Shown here: positions 16,686-25,225 of the stretch, piece by piece
Layout: every line of letters begins with the position of its first letter
Position numbering within the stretch: position 1 is the stretch's first letter
Assembly: GCA_030653385.1 (NCBI GenBank)
Contig: JAURZM010000077.1
Span: forward strand, 1-47,647
Reading direction: 5' to 3'
Source: Rubrivivax sp.
GTDB taxonomy: Bacteria > Pseudomonadota > Gammaproteobacteria > Burkholderiales > Burkholderiaceae_C
Length of the DNA stretch: 47,647 nt
Position numbers and translations under genes: made by a program
Notes under the pieces: generated by a model
What the model saw: the letters and a program-made list of their open reading frames with translations, nothing else
The model's database searches: none
Told to the model about the DNA's origin: nothing

Positions 16686-16964
16686 GTGCTCAAGAATCTC
16701 GCCATCATGGCCTCGACGCTCGCAGTCGCAGGCGCAGCTTTCGCAGTCGACATGGGCAATGTCGCCCAGAAGTTCGAACTCAAAGATGGTTCAACGGTGT
16801 ACGTGTTCAAGGACGGCAAGATGGCCATGGAGGATCGGCTTGGCCGGACCGTGGGCATGAAGGCCGGCCACGTCATGGAAACCAAGGACGGCCAGAAGAT
16901 CATCATGGTCGGCAACGAACTCGCCCGCCTCGAGATGATCAAGGCGGAAAAGCGCGGCAACTGA
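16686..16964 (+). CDS. copK: Periplasmic copper-binding protein CopK
   Basis: 92 residues: a signal peptide (MLKNLAIMASTLAVAGAAFA) and a mature domain beginning VDMGNVAQKFELKDG. The mature sequence matches the CopK family of Cupriavidus metallidurans: Met-rich GKMAMEDRLG, VGMKAGHVMETKDGQKIIM, with a short charged tail. Methionines in these positions bind Cu+ in the characterised protein. The start is GTG at 16686 with GGAG 7 nt upstream. It is a lone gene on the plus strand, preceded by a TTAC-N6-GTCA box and followed by a hairpin, so it is probably a monocistronic copper-induced gene. Confidence 0.92.
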   Translation: MLKNLAIMASTLAVAGAAFAVDMGNVAQKFELKDGSTVYVFKDGKMAMEDRLGRTVGMKAGHVMETKDGQKIIMVGNELARLEMIKAEKRGN

Positions 16965-16980
16965 CTTCGGCAATCTCGAT

Positions 16981-16998
16981 GGGGGGCAATCGCCCTCC
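16981..16998 (+). terminator. Short hairpin after copK
   Basis: GGGGGGC (16981-16987), loop AATC, then GCCCTCC (16992-16998), with one G-T pair and a short T stretch after it. It lies between the convergent copK and the DUF4010 gene and could serve both. Confidence 0.45.
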
Positions 16999-17029
16999 CT
17001 TTGAGCTATCGCGCGAACGTCGCCGCGGC

Positions 17030-18292
17030 TCAGCCCGGTGCCAGCGCCGCTGCGACACCGACAAGTGCCATCACCGCATAAGCCGGCAGCACCCTCAGCG
17101 CCAGCGATCGACTGTCGAGCACCCACAGCAGCCCGAGCTTGGTGACCTGGTTGACCGCGGCCGCGAGAAAGATGGCCAGGCCCGCGACCGACGCGCCCAC
17201 GACCCCGTCGCCGACCATGCGGCCCACCGACAGTGTGATGGCATCGACGTCAACCAGGCCCGAGATCGCCGCCGTGACCAGCAATCCGGCGTCGCCGAAC
17301 CGGTCCGCGAGGAATCGCCCGGCGAGCAGCACCGCGGCGAGGAACAGCGCGAACTGGACGGCCGCAGTCAGGTTCAGCGGATTCTGGGTCGACAGGTCCG
17401 GCAGGTCCCCCGCCTGCTCGCGCGTGGTCAGGTACGCACCGAACGCAGCGCCGGCGACGGCCATGGCGGCCAAGGTCCCGACGGTCGCCATGCCGAGAGC
17501 CGGCGCGGCGGCGCCGACAAGCACTGCCATGCGGCCGAACATGGCCGCGCACGCGAGCGTGGCACCTCCGGCAGCCAGTGGCCGCCATTGCGGGGCTTCC
17601 TTGGACCAGCGTGCCAGCGTCGCGGTAGTGGCCGTGCTGGACACCAATCCGCCCAGCAGTGCGGTAAGGGTCAGACCGCGCCGCGCGCCAAGCCAGCGCA
17701 TCAGGACGAATCCGAGGAACGAGAGCAAGGCGAGCAACACGACCGCCCACCAGAGCTTGTAGGGATTCAGAGCCTCGAAGGGGCCGAACCCGCGATCGGG
17801 GAGGACCGGAAGGATGACGACGCTGATCAGCAGCAGTTGAATGCCGCTGGTCAACTCGCCTTCGGTGAGCTTGCCGATGCCGCTGTGCATCGGCCGCTTG
17901 AGTTGCAGCAGCGCGACCGTCACCACCGCGACGGCGGCGGCGAGCAATGTGCTGCCGCCCGCCGCCAGCACACCGACGAGGAACGTGGTGATGGCGGCCA
18001 TCGCCGTGGTCAGGCCCATGACGCTGTGCATGCGGGCCGTCACGATGTAGCCGGCCAGGACCAGCAGCGCCACCGCGGCCAGCACGACGACCAGGAGGAC
18101 CGCCCCCCATCGTTGCGCCAGCAGACCGCTCAGGCCGCCGAGCAAGCCGATCAGCGCAAACGTGCGCAGGCCGGCAACGCGGTGTCCGTCGGGCAGATCG
18201 CGCTGGTGCCAGCCGCGTTCCAAGCCGATGAGCAGGCCCGCCGCCAGCGCGATCCCGAGCCCCATCAGATCCGACAGGGACACGCCGCTCAT
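17030..18292 (-). CDS. MgtC/SapB-DUF4010 family membrane protein
   Basis: 420 residues and about eleven hydrophobic segments. The N-terminal half is MgtC-like (GLGIALAAGLLIGLERG, GLRTFALIGLLGG) and the C-terminal half matches DUF4010 (LTALLGGLVSSTATTATLARW, ISGLVDVDAITLSVGRM). Members are integral membrane proteins of unsettled transport function. The start overlaps the upstream hydrolase stop as ATGA. It is the last gene of the periplasmic copper operon. Confidence 0.85.
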   Translation of the reverse strand: MSGVSLSDLMGLGIALAAGLLIGLERGWHQRDLPDGHRVAGLRTFALIGLLGGLSGLLAQRWGAVLLVVVLAAVALLVLAGYIVTARMHSVMGLTTAMAAITTFLVGVLAAGGSTLLAAAVAVVTVALLQLKRPMHSGIGKLTEGELTSGIQLLLISVVILPVLPDRGFGPFEALNPYKLWWAVVLLALLSFLGFVLMRWLGARRGLTLTALLGGLVSSTATTATLARWSKEAPQWRPLAAGGATLACAAMFGRMAVLVGAAAPALGMATVGTLAAMAVAGAAFGAYLTTREQAGDLPDLSTQNPLNLTAAVQFALFLAAVLLAGRFLADRFGDAGLLVTAAISGLVDVDAITLSVGRMVGDGVVGASVAGLAIFLAAAVNQVTKLGLLWVLDSRSLALRVLPAYAVMALVGVAAALAPG

Positions 18293-19161
18293 GGCTGCGA
18301 TTCCGTGCCGAGTTCATTGGCAGGTACACATTGCTCGGGGGGGATCCTCGGCGGCAGCTCCCCGACGCTCGACAGCCACTGCTCAATGTGTTGCAGGCAC
18401 GCGTGGGGTGCTCGCAGCCAGGGATGGTGGTCCACGCCCTCGAGAACGCGCATCTCCCACATCGAGCGCGCGGTCGCCAGTGCCTGCGCCCCGTCCAAAG
18501 GCGCGGTCAGGTCCAAACTGCCGTGCAACATCAGGACTGGCAGGATCTGCGCCGTCGCCTCGGCCTCGACGCGCAAGTCATGGCGGTACAGCGCCTCCCA
18601 CAAGGACGAGGTCGACGACACCATGTTGTGCGCAACGAGGTCTTCGGCGACTTCGCGCGGGATGTCGCGAAGAAGGCGCGGCAACAGGCGTCCGACGACC
18701 CGCCGTGTCAGGATGCATGCGAGCGCGGTCGCCCACATGTTCGTGTAGATCCAGCCGCCACGCTGCCGCGCAAACCAGGCGACGGCTCCTTCGGCCCCGC
18801 CGAAGTTGGGAAGACTGATCAGTACGAGCCGCCTGACGACCGACGGATAGCGGGCGGCATAGGCAAGCGCCAGCGCGGCCCCGAGCGAGTGCCCGACCAG
18901 CGTCAAGGAGCGGTCCCCGGCCAGGCTCGCATGCAGCGCGGCGACGTGGCGCTCGACGCTGTAGCGCATCCAGGGCTTCGGCGACTCACCGAAGCCAAGC
19001 AGGTCGATCAGGACGGTGCGGTGCCCCGACAGTGCGAACGGCACCGGCCCGCAGGTCCAGTAGCGATGGGTCCCGCCCAGTCCGTGCAGCAGGACCGCGC
19101 AATGCTGACCGTGCCCCGCGTCAAAGCGCTTCAGCGGCAGTGTCTCGGTCCCCATGCGCAT
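18289..19161 (-). CDS. Alpha/beta hydrolase
   Basis: 290 residues from the ATG at 19161 (MRMGTETLPLKRF). LLHGLGGTHRYW forms the oxyanion region, VGHSLGAALAL the nucleophile elbow (Ser), LHGSLDLTAP the acid and GVDHHPW the catalytic His: a complete triad. An extension to 19236 would overlap the upstream gene and is disfavoured. The ribosome site is weak, so coupling to the upstream gene is likely. The substrate is unknown; membership in a copper operon is unusual. Confidence 0.82.
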   Translation of the reverse strand: MRMGTETLPLKRFDAGHGQHCAVLLHGLGGTHRYWTCGPVPFALSGHRTVLIDLLGFGESPKPWMRYSVERHVAALHASLAGDRSLTLVGHSLGAALALAYAARYPSVVRRLVLISLPNFGGAEGAVAWFARQRGGWIYTNMWATALACILTRRVVGRLLPRLLRDIPREVAEDLVAHNMVSSTSSLWEALYRHDLRVEAEATAQILPVLMLHGSLDLTAPLDGAQALATARSMWEMRVLEGVDHHPWLRAPHACLQHIEQWLSSVGELPPRIPPEQCVPANELGTESQP

Positions 19162-19175
19162 CGGCCGCCACGACC

Positions 19176-19562
19176 TCAGTTCTGGCGCTGGAGCCGAACA
19201 TCGACTCGCGCGGGGCCCGAAGACTTGTTGCTCCACATCCAGCAGTAGTCCTCGCGCACCGCAACCCGCAAGGTGTCCTTCCCGGAACTCACCTGAGCCT
19301 GTTTGGCCGGGAACTCAGCCTCCTTGCCCACGTGATAGTGAATGTTGAAGTCGACGGGTACCGACGCGGCGAACTCCCAGCGAATGGAGTCCCCCGGCGC
19401 GAGCTTGCCGCAAAGCTCGACGAATTTGCCCGGTTCGACGTTGGCGCCGTGAGCGAATGCGCCGTCGCGACTCCAGGCGATCTCGACAATGTGGGAGGCC
19501 GCGAAGGCTTGGCTTGCCGTCACCAACGCAATGGCGGTCATGGCGAATCTGGCGGTCTGCAT
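19176..19562 (-). CDS. Secreted beta-rich protein of unknown function
   Basis: 128 residues with a signal peptide (MQTARFAMTAIALVTASQAFA). The mature part contains GKFVELCGKLAPGDSIRWEF, VPVDFNIHYHVG and REDYCWMWSN, a pattern like GOLD-type beta sandwiches (KGD-x-W-F ... VDFNIHYH ... YCWMW). Two cysteines could form a disulfide, and the His and Met side chains could bind metal. The start at 19562 has AAGGA upstream. It is placed between a small membrane protein and the hydrolase gene. Confidence 0.68.
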   Translation of the reverse strand: MQTARFAMTAIALVTASQAFAASHIVEIAWSRDGAFAHGANVEPGKFVELCGKLAPGDSIRWEFAASVPVDFNIHYHVGKEAEFPAKQAQVSSGKDTLRVAVREDYCWMWSNKSSGPARVDVRLQRQN

Positions 19563-19645
19563 GAACTTTGGTCCTTGTTGGGGCAGCATCATCCTCGACG
19601 CCGCACGGCGCTGCCTTGACGCGCGACACGTTCCCCCACCCATCC

Positions 19646-19843
19646 TCATCGTCGCTTTCGGCGCTTTACCTTCCGAGGCTTCGGCTGCTGCGTCCGGCTC
19701 CCGTCGGCATTCCTGCGACGGTTCTTCCAGGCAAGGACCAGCGCCAGTCCGATGATGACCGCAGCGCTCGCCAAGCCGCCGACCAGCATGAGCCCCAGTT
19801 CGCCGTGCGAAAGACTCGAGAGGTTCCTGAACTCGTGCGGCAT
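19646..19843 (-). CDS. Small single-pass membrane protein
   Basis: 65 residues: one hydrophobic helix (about residues 16-38, LGLMLVGGLASAAVIIGLALVLA) followed by a strongly basic tail (KPRKVKRRKRR). It begins 4 nt after the cytochrome c stop, so the two are translationally linked. Its size and place suggest an accessory to the cytochrome; no family recognised. Confidence 0.6.
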   Translation of the reverse strand: MPHEFRNLSSLSHGELGLMLVGGLASAAVIIGLALVLAWKNRRRNADGSRTQQPKPRKVKRRKRR

Positions 19844-19847
19844 CGGC

Positions 19848-20327
19848 TCAGCGTTGCTGCGACGAACTGCGGTTCATCTCGTCGTGCTTGGCCCGGATGC
19901 TGATGGGCCACTGAGCCTTGATCCAGGAGAGCGCGGCCACGATCTCGGAATCGGTCAGCACGCCTTCGTACGCAGGCATCGAGGATTCGTACGACGCCAG
20001 GTTGGCAGCCTTGGCGACGCCGAACTTCGTGATTCGGAACAGCGTCTCGTCGGGGTGGTGCCACGTGTGTCCGGTGGCGTCGTGTGGCGGTGCTGGCAGG
20101 CGGCCTTGCGCGTCTCTCTGGCGCCAGTTGGGCTGGCCCTCGAGCTTCGCCCCGTGACAGGCGGCACAGTGCGTTGCGTAGACCTGCCGCCCCCGCGCCG
20201 TCACCTCGACATCGTCAGGTTTGAGCAGCCCGGTGCTTGCCAGCTTTGGCGCCAGGCGCGAGATGGCAACGAGCAGAACCACCGCACCGATCACAGCGAC
20301 AGCCAGGAGCAACCGGCTTCGTTTCAT
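19848..20327 (-). CDS. Membrane-anchored class I cytochrome c
   Basis: 159 residues: an uncleaved N-terminal anchor (RLLLAVAVIGAVVLLVAI), then a haem site CAACH (C54, C57, H58) and the probable axial Met in YESSMPAYEG (M117), with the LTDSEIVAALSWIKAQWP helix typical of small c-type cytochromes. The start at 20327 is the first reasonable Met before the anchor. Similar cytochromes accompany multicopper oxidases in copper clusters and could accept electrons from Cu+ oxidation (inference). Confidence 0.88.
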   Translation of the reverse strand: MKRSRLLLAVAVIGAVVLLVAISRLAPKLASTGLLKPDDVEVTARGRQVYATHCAACHGAKLEGQPNWRQRDAQGRLPAPPHDATGHTWHHPDETLFRITKFGVAKAANLASYESSMPAYEGVLTDSEIVAALSWIKAQWPISIRAKHDEMNRSSSQQR

Positions 20328-20346
20328 GCGCTCGTCCTGATCGGCA

Positions 20347-20886
20347 TCACATCCTCGCGTCTGATCGAAGCAGATCGCGCGCCTGCGTTCGGACCATCCG
20401 CCAGCTTGCAAGGGCCAGCCACGTCCCGATGCCTGCAGAGACCAGGCATGGGAGCAATTCCTGGTCGGGCCGCAATGCCGCAAACGTCACCGCGATGCCG
20501 CCAGCAACGAAGGCCCAGAAGCGTGTTTCGGCGCAACGGGCCTGCCGGTCCAACTGAACAACGACCAGAAGGGCTGCAGCAACGGCGACCAATGCGAGTG
20601 TGGCGCGCGCATGGTGATGCCCCATCTGCCAGTAGCCCGCCAAGCCAGCCGCGATGATGGCGAACAGCGCAACGGCGAGCAGCAGCCCCAACAGACCCGC
20701 AAAGAGGCAGCGGACTCCTGCACGCCATGCATCCCATGGAGCGCCGTCGTCCATGCGCCAAAGGAACAGCCGATGCGCAGCAGCCGCGGAGGCCGCGAGC
20801 AACACGCACTCGTGCCACGCCAGACCCGCGGCACTCAGCGTCGCAACAATGCCGACGCTGAGCGCCTTCGCGACCGAGGAGCGCAT
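20347..20886 (-). CDS. Multi-pass membrane protein of unknown function
   Basis: 179 residues with about five hydrophobic segments, including GLLGLLLAVALFAIIAAGLAGYW and LALVAVAAALLVVVQL. A GYWQMGHHHARA stretch between helices holds three consecutive His that could bind metal or haem. GAGG precedes the ATG at 20886. It lies between the CusF-like and cytochrome c genes. No family recognised. Confidence 0.65.
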   Translation of the reverse strand: MRSSVAKALSVGIVATLSAAGLAWHECVLLAASAAAAHRLFLWRMDDGAPWDAWRAGVRCLFAGLLGLLLAVALFAIIAAGLAGYWQMGHHHARATLALVAVAAALLVVVQLDRQARCAETRFWAFVAGGIAVTFAALRPDQELLPCLVSAGIGTWLALASWRMVRTQARDLLRSDARM

Positions 20887-20905
20887 CGCACCGTCCTCGC
20901 AGGAC

Positions 20906-21250
20906 CTAGCGAACCACCTTGAGGTCCGTGACCGTGAACTTGCCGGCCTCGTTGACGGCCTTGAACTTCACCTTGTCTCCGGCCTTGACCTGGCCGAGCA
21001 TGGCCTTGTCCCGCACGTTGAACACCATGGTCATGGCCGGCATTTCAAGGCTCTTGATGTCGGCATGCTTCAACGTGATCTTGGCCGCTTCGAGATCGAC
21101 CTTGCGGACTTCCGCGTCGGTCATCTCGTCGGCCGTGGCCGTCGGGCTGCTCGCGGCATGGTGACCCGCGTGCTCGTCGGCCTTCTGCTGTGCCCAGGCG
21201 GACGTGCTCAGGGCGATCGAGGTCATCAGGGCGGAGAGTGCAAACTTCAT
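20906..21250 (-). CDS. CusF-like periplasmic copper-binding protein
   Basis: 114 residues: a signal peptide (MKFALSALMTSIALSTSAWA), a His-rich linker, then a CusF beta-barrel domain. The ligands are H62 and the MPAMTM block (M70, M73, M75). The tryptophan that caps Cu+ in E. coli CusF is replaced by Met (EMPAMTM instead of NWPAMTM), a common variant. GKFTVTDLKVVR closes the fold. It probably hands Cu+ or Ag+ to an export or oxidation partner. Confidence 0.9.
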   Translation of the reverse strand: MKFALSALMTSIALSTSAWAQQKADEHAGHHAASSPTATADEMTDAEVRKVDLEAAKITLKHADIKSLEMPAMTMVFNVRDKAMLGQVKAGDKVKFKAVNEAGKFTVTDLKVVR

Positions 21251-21267
21251 GACGTTCCTTTCTTGGG

Positions 21268-21759
21268 TCAACGATATGAATTGAAGACGCGCGTGCTGCC
21301 GTCCTTGGCGACGAGCAGCACGTCGAAGGGATCCCGCTGATCGCCGTAGTCCGGGCCATCCATGCCGGGAGAGCCGACGGGCATGCCGGGGACTGCCAGA
21401 CCCACAGCGTCGGGTGCCTCCTTGACCAGACGGCGCACGTCGGCCGCAGGCACATGCCCCTCGATGGCGTAGCGGCCGACCACGGCCGTATGGCAGGAGC
21501 CGAGCTTCATCGGAACGTTCATGCGCGCGCGCGCGGCCGTGTTGCCGACGTCGTGCACCGTCACGCGGAAGCCGTGCGACTCGACGTGCTTGATCCATTC
21601 CTTACAGCAGCCGCACGAAGGGCTCTTCCACACCTCCATGTGGAGGGGCTGCGTTTGCGCGCGCAGCAGACCTGGCCCGAGCAGCGCAACGGCTCCCGAA
21701 GCCGTCAGCAGTGCTCGACGGGACTTGCCGTGGCCCGCCGGGTCAATGCTTGTGCGCAT
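21268..21759 (-). CDS. DUF411 metal-binding protein, Tat-type signal
   Basis: 163 residues. The N-terminus KSRRALLTASGAVALLG has the twin-Arg followed by a hydrophobic core. The DUF411 domain shows VWKSPSCGCCKEWIKH (C49, C51, C52), GSCHTAVVG and YAIEGHVPAADVRRLL-type sequence. These are small periplasmic proteins found almost only in copper or silver clusters. The start at 21759 overlaps the end of the cupredoxin gene by 17 bp. Confidence 0.9.
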   Translation of the reverse strand: MRTSIDPAGHGKSRRALLTASGAVALLGPGLLRAQTQPLHMEVWKSPSCGCCKEWIKHVESHGFRVTVHDVGNTAARARMNVPMKLGSCHTAVVGRYAIEGHVPAADVRRLVKEAPDAVGLAVPGMPVGSPGMDGPDYGDQRDPFDVLLVAKDGSTRVFNSYR

Positions 21760-22267
21760 GCCCGTCACCCTTGGCACTCGACGCGGCAACCTTGATCTTG
21801 CCGACCATGCCGGCCTGGTAGTGGCCCGCGATCAAGCATGCGAAGTCGAAGTCGCCGGGCCGGTTGAAGGTCCAGACGATCTCCCCGGTCTTGCCCGGTG
21901 CGACGTGGGCCATGTACGGCTCGTCGTGTTCCATGTTCGGGAACTTCACCATCAGTTCGGCATGCTTGTCGTTCTCGGCCTTCGTGCCGATCACGAACTC
22001 GTGCATGGTCTTGCCGGCATTGCGCACGACGAACTTGACGGTTTCTCCCTGTCGCACCTCGATCCGTTCCGGAGTGAAGCGCATGTTGTCGCCCATGCCG
22101 ATTTCGATCGTCCGCTTGGCGGACTTGCCGTCCCCGGCGATCCCCCAGTCCTTCTGTTCCTTCTTGACCGGGCCGGCCTTCTTGGCATGGTCCTGGTCGC
22201 CGTGCGCCATCGCGGAAGCGGAGATGGCCACGAGCGCAGCCGCGAGAAATTGCTTGAACTGCTTCAT
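21743..22267 (-). CDS. Periplasmic cupredoxin (type 1 copper protein)
   Basis: 174 residues with a signal peptide ending SAMA. The plastocyanin-like fold has H89 in TMHEFVIG, then C144, H149 and M154 in FACLIAGHYQAGM, a complete type 1 copper set. A His-rich start and end (HGDQDH, HAHKH) flank the domain. It resembles the CopI/CopC-region cupredoxins of Burkholderiales copper clusters. It sits directly after the multicopper oxidase, a natural electron partner. Confidence 0.9.
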   Translation of the reverse strand: MKQFKQFLAAALVAISASAMAHGDQDHAKKAGPVKKEQKDWGIAGDGKSAKRTIEIGMGDNMRFTPERIEVRQGETVKFVVRNAGKTMHEFVIGTKAENDKHAELMVKFPNMEHDEPYMAHVAPGKTGEIVWTFNRPGDFDFACLIAGHYQAGMVGKIKVAASSAKGDGHAHKH

Positions 22268-22319
22268 CAGGTTTCCTTCCTGTTGCGGATTGGACAGATT
22301 GAGAGTCGGCTCGCGCCGC

Positions 22320-23738
22320 TCAGTTGTGGCCTGCATGCCCGCCGCCGGGTTTGCGCACCTTGACTTCGACCTCTTGGCCCGGTTTCGCGACCGAGGGCAT
22401 CGAGCCGGTCCCTTCCGCCTTGAAGCGTGCCGGGTCCGGCAGTTCGCCGGTGAACTCGTAGGCCACCGTGCCGGGTGGGTGCTTGTACCAACCCGGGTCG
22501 CTGTAGTCGCCGCGCTTCTGTCCCTTGCGGACCTTCACGACGCTGAACATGCCGCCCATGCCGACCGAACCGAACGGCCCCTGCCCTGTCATCATGGCCG
22601 CGGTGTTGTCGGGCAGCGGCATCTCCATCTCAGTCATGTCCTTCATGCCGCGCTCGCCCATCACCATGTACTCGGGCACGAGCTTGGTGATCTGCCGCGC
22701 GACACCGCGATGGTCCACGCCGATCATCGTCGGCACGTCGTGACCCATCGCGTTCATCGTGTGGTGGCTCTTGTGGCAATGGAAGGCCCAGTCGCCTTCC
22801 TCGTCGGCGAGGAACTCAACCTGCCGCATCTGCCCGACCGCGATGTCTTCGGTCACTTCGTACTTTCGCGTGCTCTTCGGCGTCGGCCCGCCGTCGGTGC
22901 CGGTGACCAGGAACTCGTGCCCGTGCAGGTGGATCGGGTGGTTCGTCATCGTCAGGTTGCCGATGCGGATGCGAACCTTGTCCATATGGCTCACCACCAG
23001 CGGGTCGATGCCGGGGAAGATCCGGCTGTTCCAGCTCCACAGGTTGAAGTCCAGCATCGTCATGATCTTCGGCGTGTAGCTGCCCGGATCGATGTCATAG
23101 GCGTTGAGCAGGAAGCAGAAGTCGCGGTCCACCTCGTCGATCAGCGGATGCTTGTTCTTCGGATGCGTGATCCAGAAGCCCATCATCCCCATCGCCATCT
23201 GCACCATCTCGTCGGCGTGCGGGTGGTACTTGAAGGTGCCGGGGCGGCGCGCGACGAACTCGTACACGTAGGTCTTGCCCGGCGGGATGCCAGGCTGGTT
23301 CAGCCCCGTTACGCCGTCCATGCCGTTGGGCAGGCGCTGGCCGTGCCAGTGGATGCTGGTGAGTTCGCCAAGCTTGTTGGTGACGAACAGCCGCACGCGG
23401 TCGCCTTCCACCACCTCGATGGTGGGCCCTGGGCTCTGGCCGTTGTAGCCCCACAGGTGCGCCTTGAACCCCGGGCTCATCTCGCGCACCACCGGTTCGG
23501 CGACCAAGTGGAACTCCTTGACCCCGTTGTTCATCCGCCAGGGCAGCGTCCAGCCGTTGAGCGTGACGACCGGGTTGTAGGGTCGGCCGGTGTTGGGCAC
23601 CAGCGGCGGCATCGTGTCGGGCTTGGTCTGGATGACCGGCTCGGGCAATGCCGCCATCGCGACCTTGCTGACCGCTGCGGCGCTCACCGCGGCGGTCACT
23701 GCGCCAGCGCCGCCGATAAAGTTGCGTCGGGAAACCAT
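22320..23738 (-). CDS. Multicopper oxidase (CopA/CumA-type), Tat-exported
   Basis: 472 residues. The Tat signal begins MVSRRNFIGGAGAV. Copper ligands lie in HWHG (130-133), HPH (172-174), HPIHLHGH (267-274) and HCHKSHHTMNAM (320-331), giving complete type 1, 2 and 3 sites. A Met-rich stretch (MGERGMKDMTEMEMPL, TAAMM) after the last site is typical of cuprous oxidases and could bind Cu+. It likely oxidises periplasmic Cu+ to Cu2+. The start at 23738 is 25 bp after the TolC-family gene. Confidence 0.93.
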   Translation of the reverse strand: MVSRRNFIGGAGAVTAAVSAAAVSKVAMAALPEPVIQTKPDTMPPLVPNTGRPYNPVVTLNGWTLPWRMNNGVKEFHLVAEPVVREMSPGFKAHLWGYNGQSPGPTIEVVEGDRVRLFVTNKLGELTSIHWHGQRLPNGMDGVTGLNQPGIPPGKTYVYEFVARRPGTFKYHPHADEMVQMAMGMMGFWITHPKNKHPLIDEVDRDFCFLLNAYDIDPGSYTPKIMTMLDFNLWSWNSRIFPGIDPLVVSHMDKVRIRIGNLTMTNHPIHLHGHEFLVTGTDGGPTPKSTRKYEVTEDIAVGQMRQVEFLADEEGDWAFHCHKSHHTMNAMGHDVPTMIGVDHRGVARQITKLVPEYMVMGERGMKDMTEMEMPLPDNTAAMMTGQGPFGSVGMGGMFSVVKVRKGQKRGDYSDPGWYKHPPGTVAYEFTGELPDPARFKAEGTGSMPSVAKPGQEVEVKVRKPGGGHAGHN

Positions 23739-23763
23739 GTTCGAGATCCTTGATTGAAGGGGG

Positions 23764-25215
23764 TCAGTGGCCTGCGCCGCCGCCATCCATCGCCGCAGCG
23801 GCAGGACCGGCGGGCGCGGCCATGGCCGCTTTGCCGATGAGTGCCATGTCGAGATCCGACTGGGCCAGCCAGAAGTCGCGCAGCGACTCGATGTATGCAT
23901 TGACGCTCGTGATCTGAGATCGTGCGTCGGCAAGGAGTTCGAAGACCCCGATGATCATTCCGTTGTATCGCAGCCCCTGCTCTTCCGAGATCCGCTTCTT
24001 GAGCGGCACGATCTCGTCACGCTGGTGACGCGCGATGTCGTAGGCGGAACGATAGTTGCCATAGGCCTCGCGAACCTCCGAGCGGGCGTTAATCGCAGTC
24101 TCCGCCGCTCGATGCAGTGCCTGCATGTAGATCGCTTCGGCGCGTGCCACCCGGGCGCCGCCCCAGTCGAAAAGCGGCAACTCCAAGCCGATCTCCCAGC
24201 CCGTCTGCCGCGGGGCCTCGTTGGACGTGTTGCGCACGAGCCCGAGTTCCAGCACGTTGATGAAACGCGTCGTGCGGGTCAGGCCCAGGTTCTGCGCGGT
24301 CTGCTCCGCGCCGAGCTTGGCGGCTTGTACGTCGAGTCGCTGTGACATCGCGACGGCTTCGATGTCGGGTTGGTTCCGCGCTTCGGCCGGCAGATCCGGG
24401 AGGCGCTCGGGCAACTGGAACTGGGTCTGATCGCCCCAGACGCCCAACAGGCGCGCCAGTCGCTCGCGCGATGCACGCTGCGCCTGGTCGGCACGTGCGA
24501 GGCCCAGGGTGGCGTCGGCGTAGAAGGCCTGCTCCCGCGCCCGCGCCAGCTTGCTGAAGTTGCCGACCTGCTCCATGCGCCGAGCCAGTTCGGCGCTCGC
24601 TTCGGCCGTCTGCTTCACCTGCCGCATGTAGCGCAGCGTCTCCTCCGCCGCCAGGGCCTGGAAGTAAGCCTTGCGCGCCTCGGCAGCATGAGACAACACA
24701 TCCATCGTGACCTCGCGCTTGACCTGCTCGAAGCGGCGCGCTTCTAGCCGCGAGACCATGGGCAGCGTTAACAGCCGTGCGAGGTTCAGGTGCAACCCGC
24801 GTTCCAGCTCGATCTCGTCGCCTTGCCGAAGGCGCCCGAACGTGAATCCGGGGTTCGGCAGGCGCCCGGCCTGCACAACCTCGGCCTCGGTGATGCCGAG
24901 GTCCTGAAAACGAGCCTGCAGACCGCGGTTGTTGAGCAGGGCGACCTGAACCGCATCGTCAACGCTAAGCGGCTTGGCGAGCAACTCCTGGACGCGGCGA
25001 TCGATGGCGTCGGCATCGGCATCACTGCGCGCCCAGCGGACGTCCTTGCCGAGCTTCTCCTTGGCCGCGGACTCGATCGACGAGAACCCCGCGTCCGGCG
25101 AGAAGCTGGCGCAGCCCGCAAGCACTGCGGAAGCCAGGAGGACGACGAGCAGGCCCGAGCGCCGCACGCTCGGGCGGTCGGGCGCGACACGCCCGAGATG
25201 GGAAGGTGAATTCAT
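23764..25215 (-). CDS. TolC-family outer membrane efflux lipoprotein
   Basis: 483 residues. The signal ends in a lipobox LAGC, then two OEP repeats with long heptad helices (LSVDDAVQVALLNNRGLQA; SQRLDVQAAKLGAEQ) and the usual LPLFDWGGARVARAEA segment. The C-terminal 20 residues are Ala/Gly-rich. No RND or membrane-fusion gene is near it, so it either pairs with a pump outside the window or acts alone with the oxidase, as CopB-type proteins do. GAGG precedes the ATG at 25215. Confidence 0.9.
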   Translation of the reverse strand: MNSPSHLGRVAPDRPSVRRSGLLVVLLASAVLAGCASFSPDAGFSSIESAAKEKLGKDVRWARSDADADAIDRRVQELLAKPLSVDDAVQVALLNNRGLQARFQDLGITEAEVVQAGRLPNPGFTFGRLRQGDEIELERGLHLNLARLLTLPMVSRLEARRFEQVKREVTMDVLSHAAEARKAYFQALAAEETLRYMRQVKQTAEASAELARRMEQVGNFSKLARAREQAFYADATLGLARADQAQRASRERLARLLGVWGDQTQFQLPERLPDLPAEARNQPDIEAVAMSQRLDVQAAKLGAEQTAQNLGLTRTTRFINVLELGLVRNTSNEAPRQTGWEIGLELPLFDWGGARVARAEAIYMQALHRAAETAINARSEVREAYGNYRSAYDIARHQRDEIVPLKKRISEEQGLRYNGMIIGVFELLADARSQITSVNAYIESLRDFWLAQSDLDMALIGKAAMAAPAGPAAAAMDGGGAGH

Positions 25216-25225
25216 CCGCTTGACC

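Noticed and set aside
16634..18748. Plus-strand frame of about 700 codons over copK and the DUF4010 gene
   Set aside because: Overlaps copK in another frame and reads as an Arg/Gln/His-rich shadow of the membrane-protein gene.
20906..25215. Possible Cus-type RND efflux system
   Set aside because: TolC-family and CusF-like proteins are present, but no RND pump or membrane-fusion gene exists in the window.
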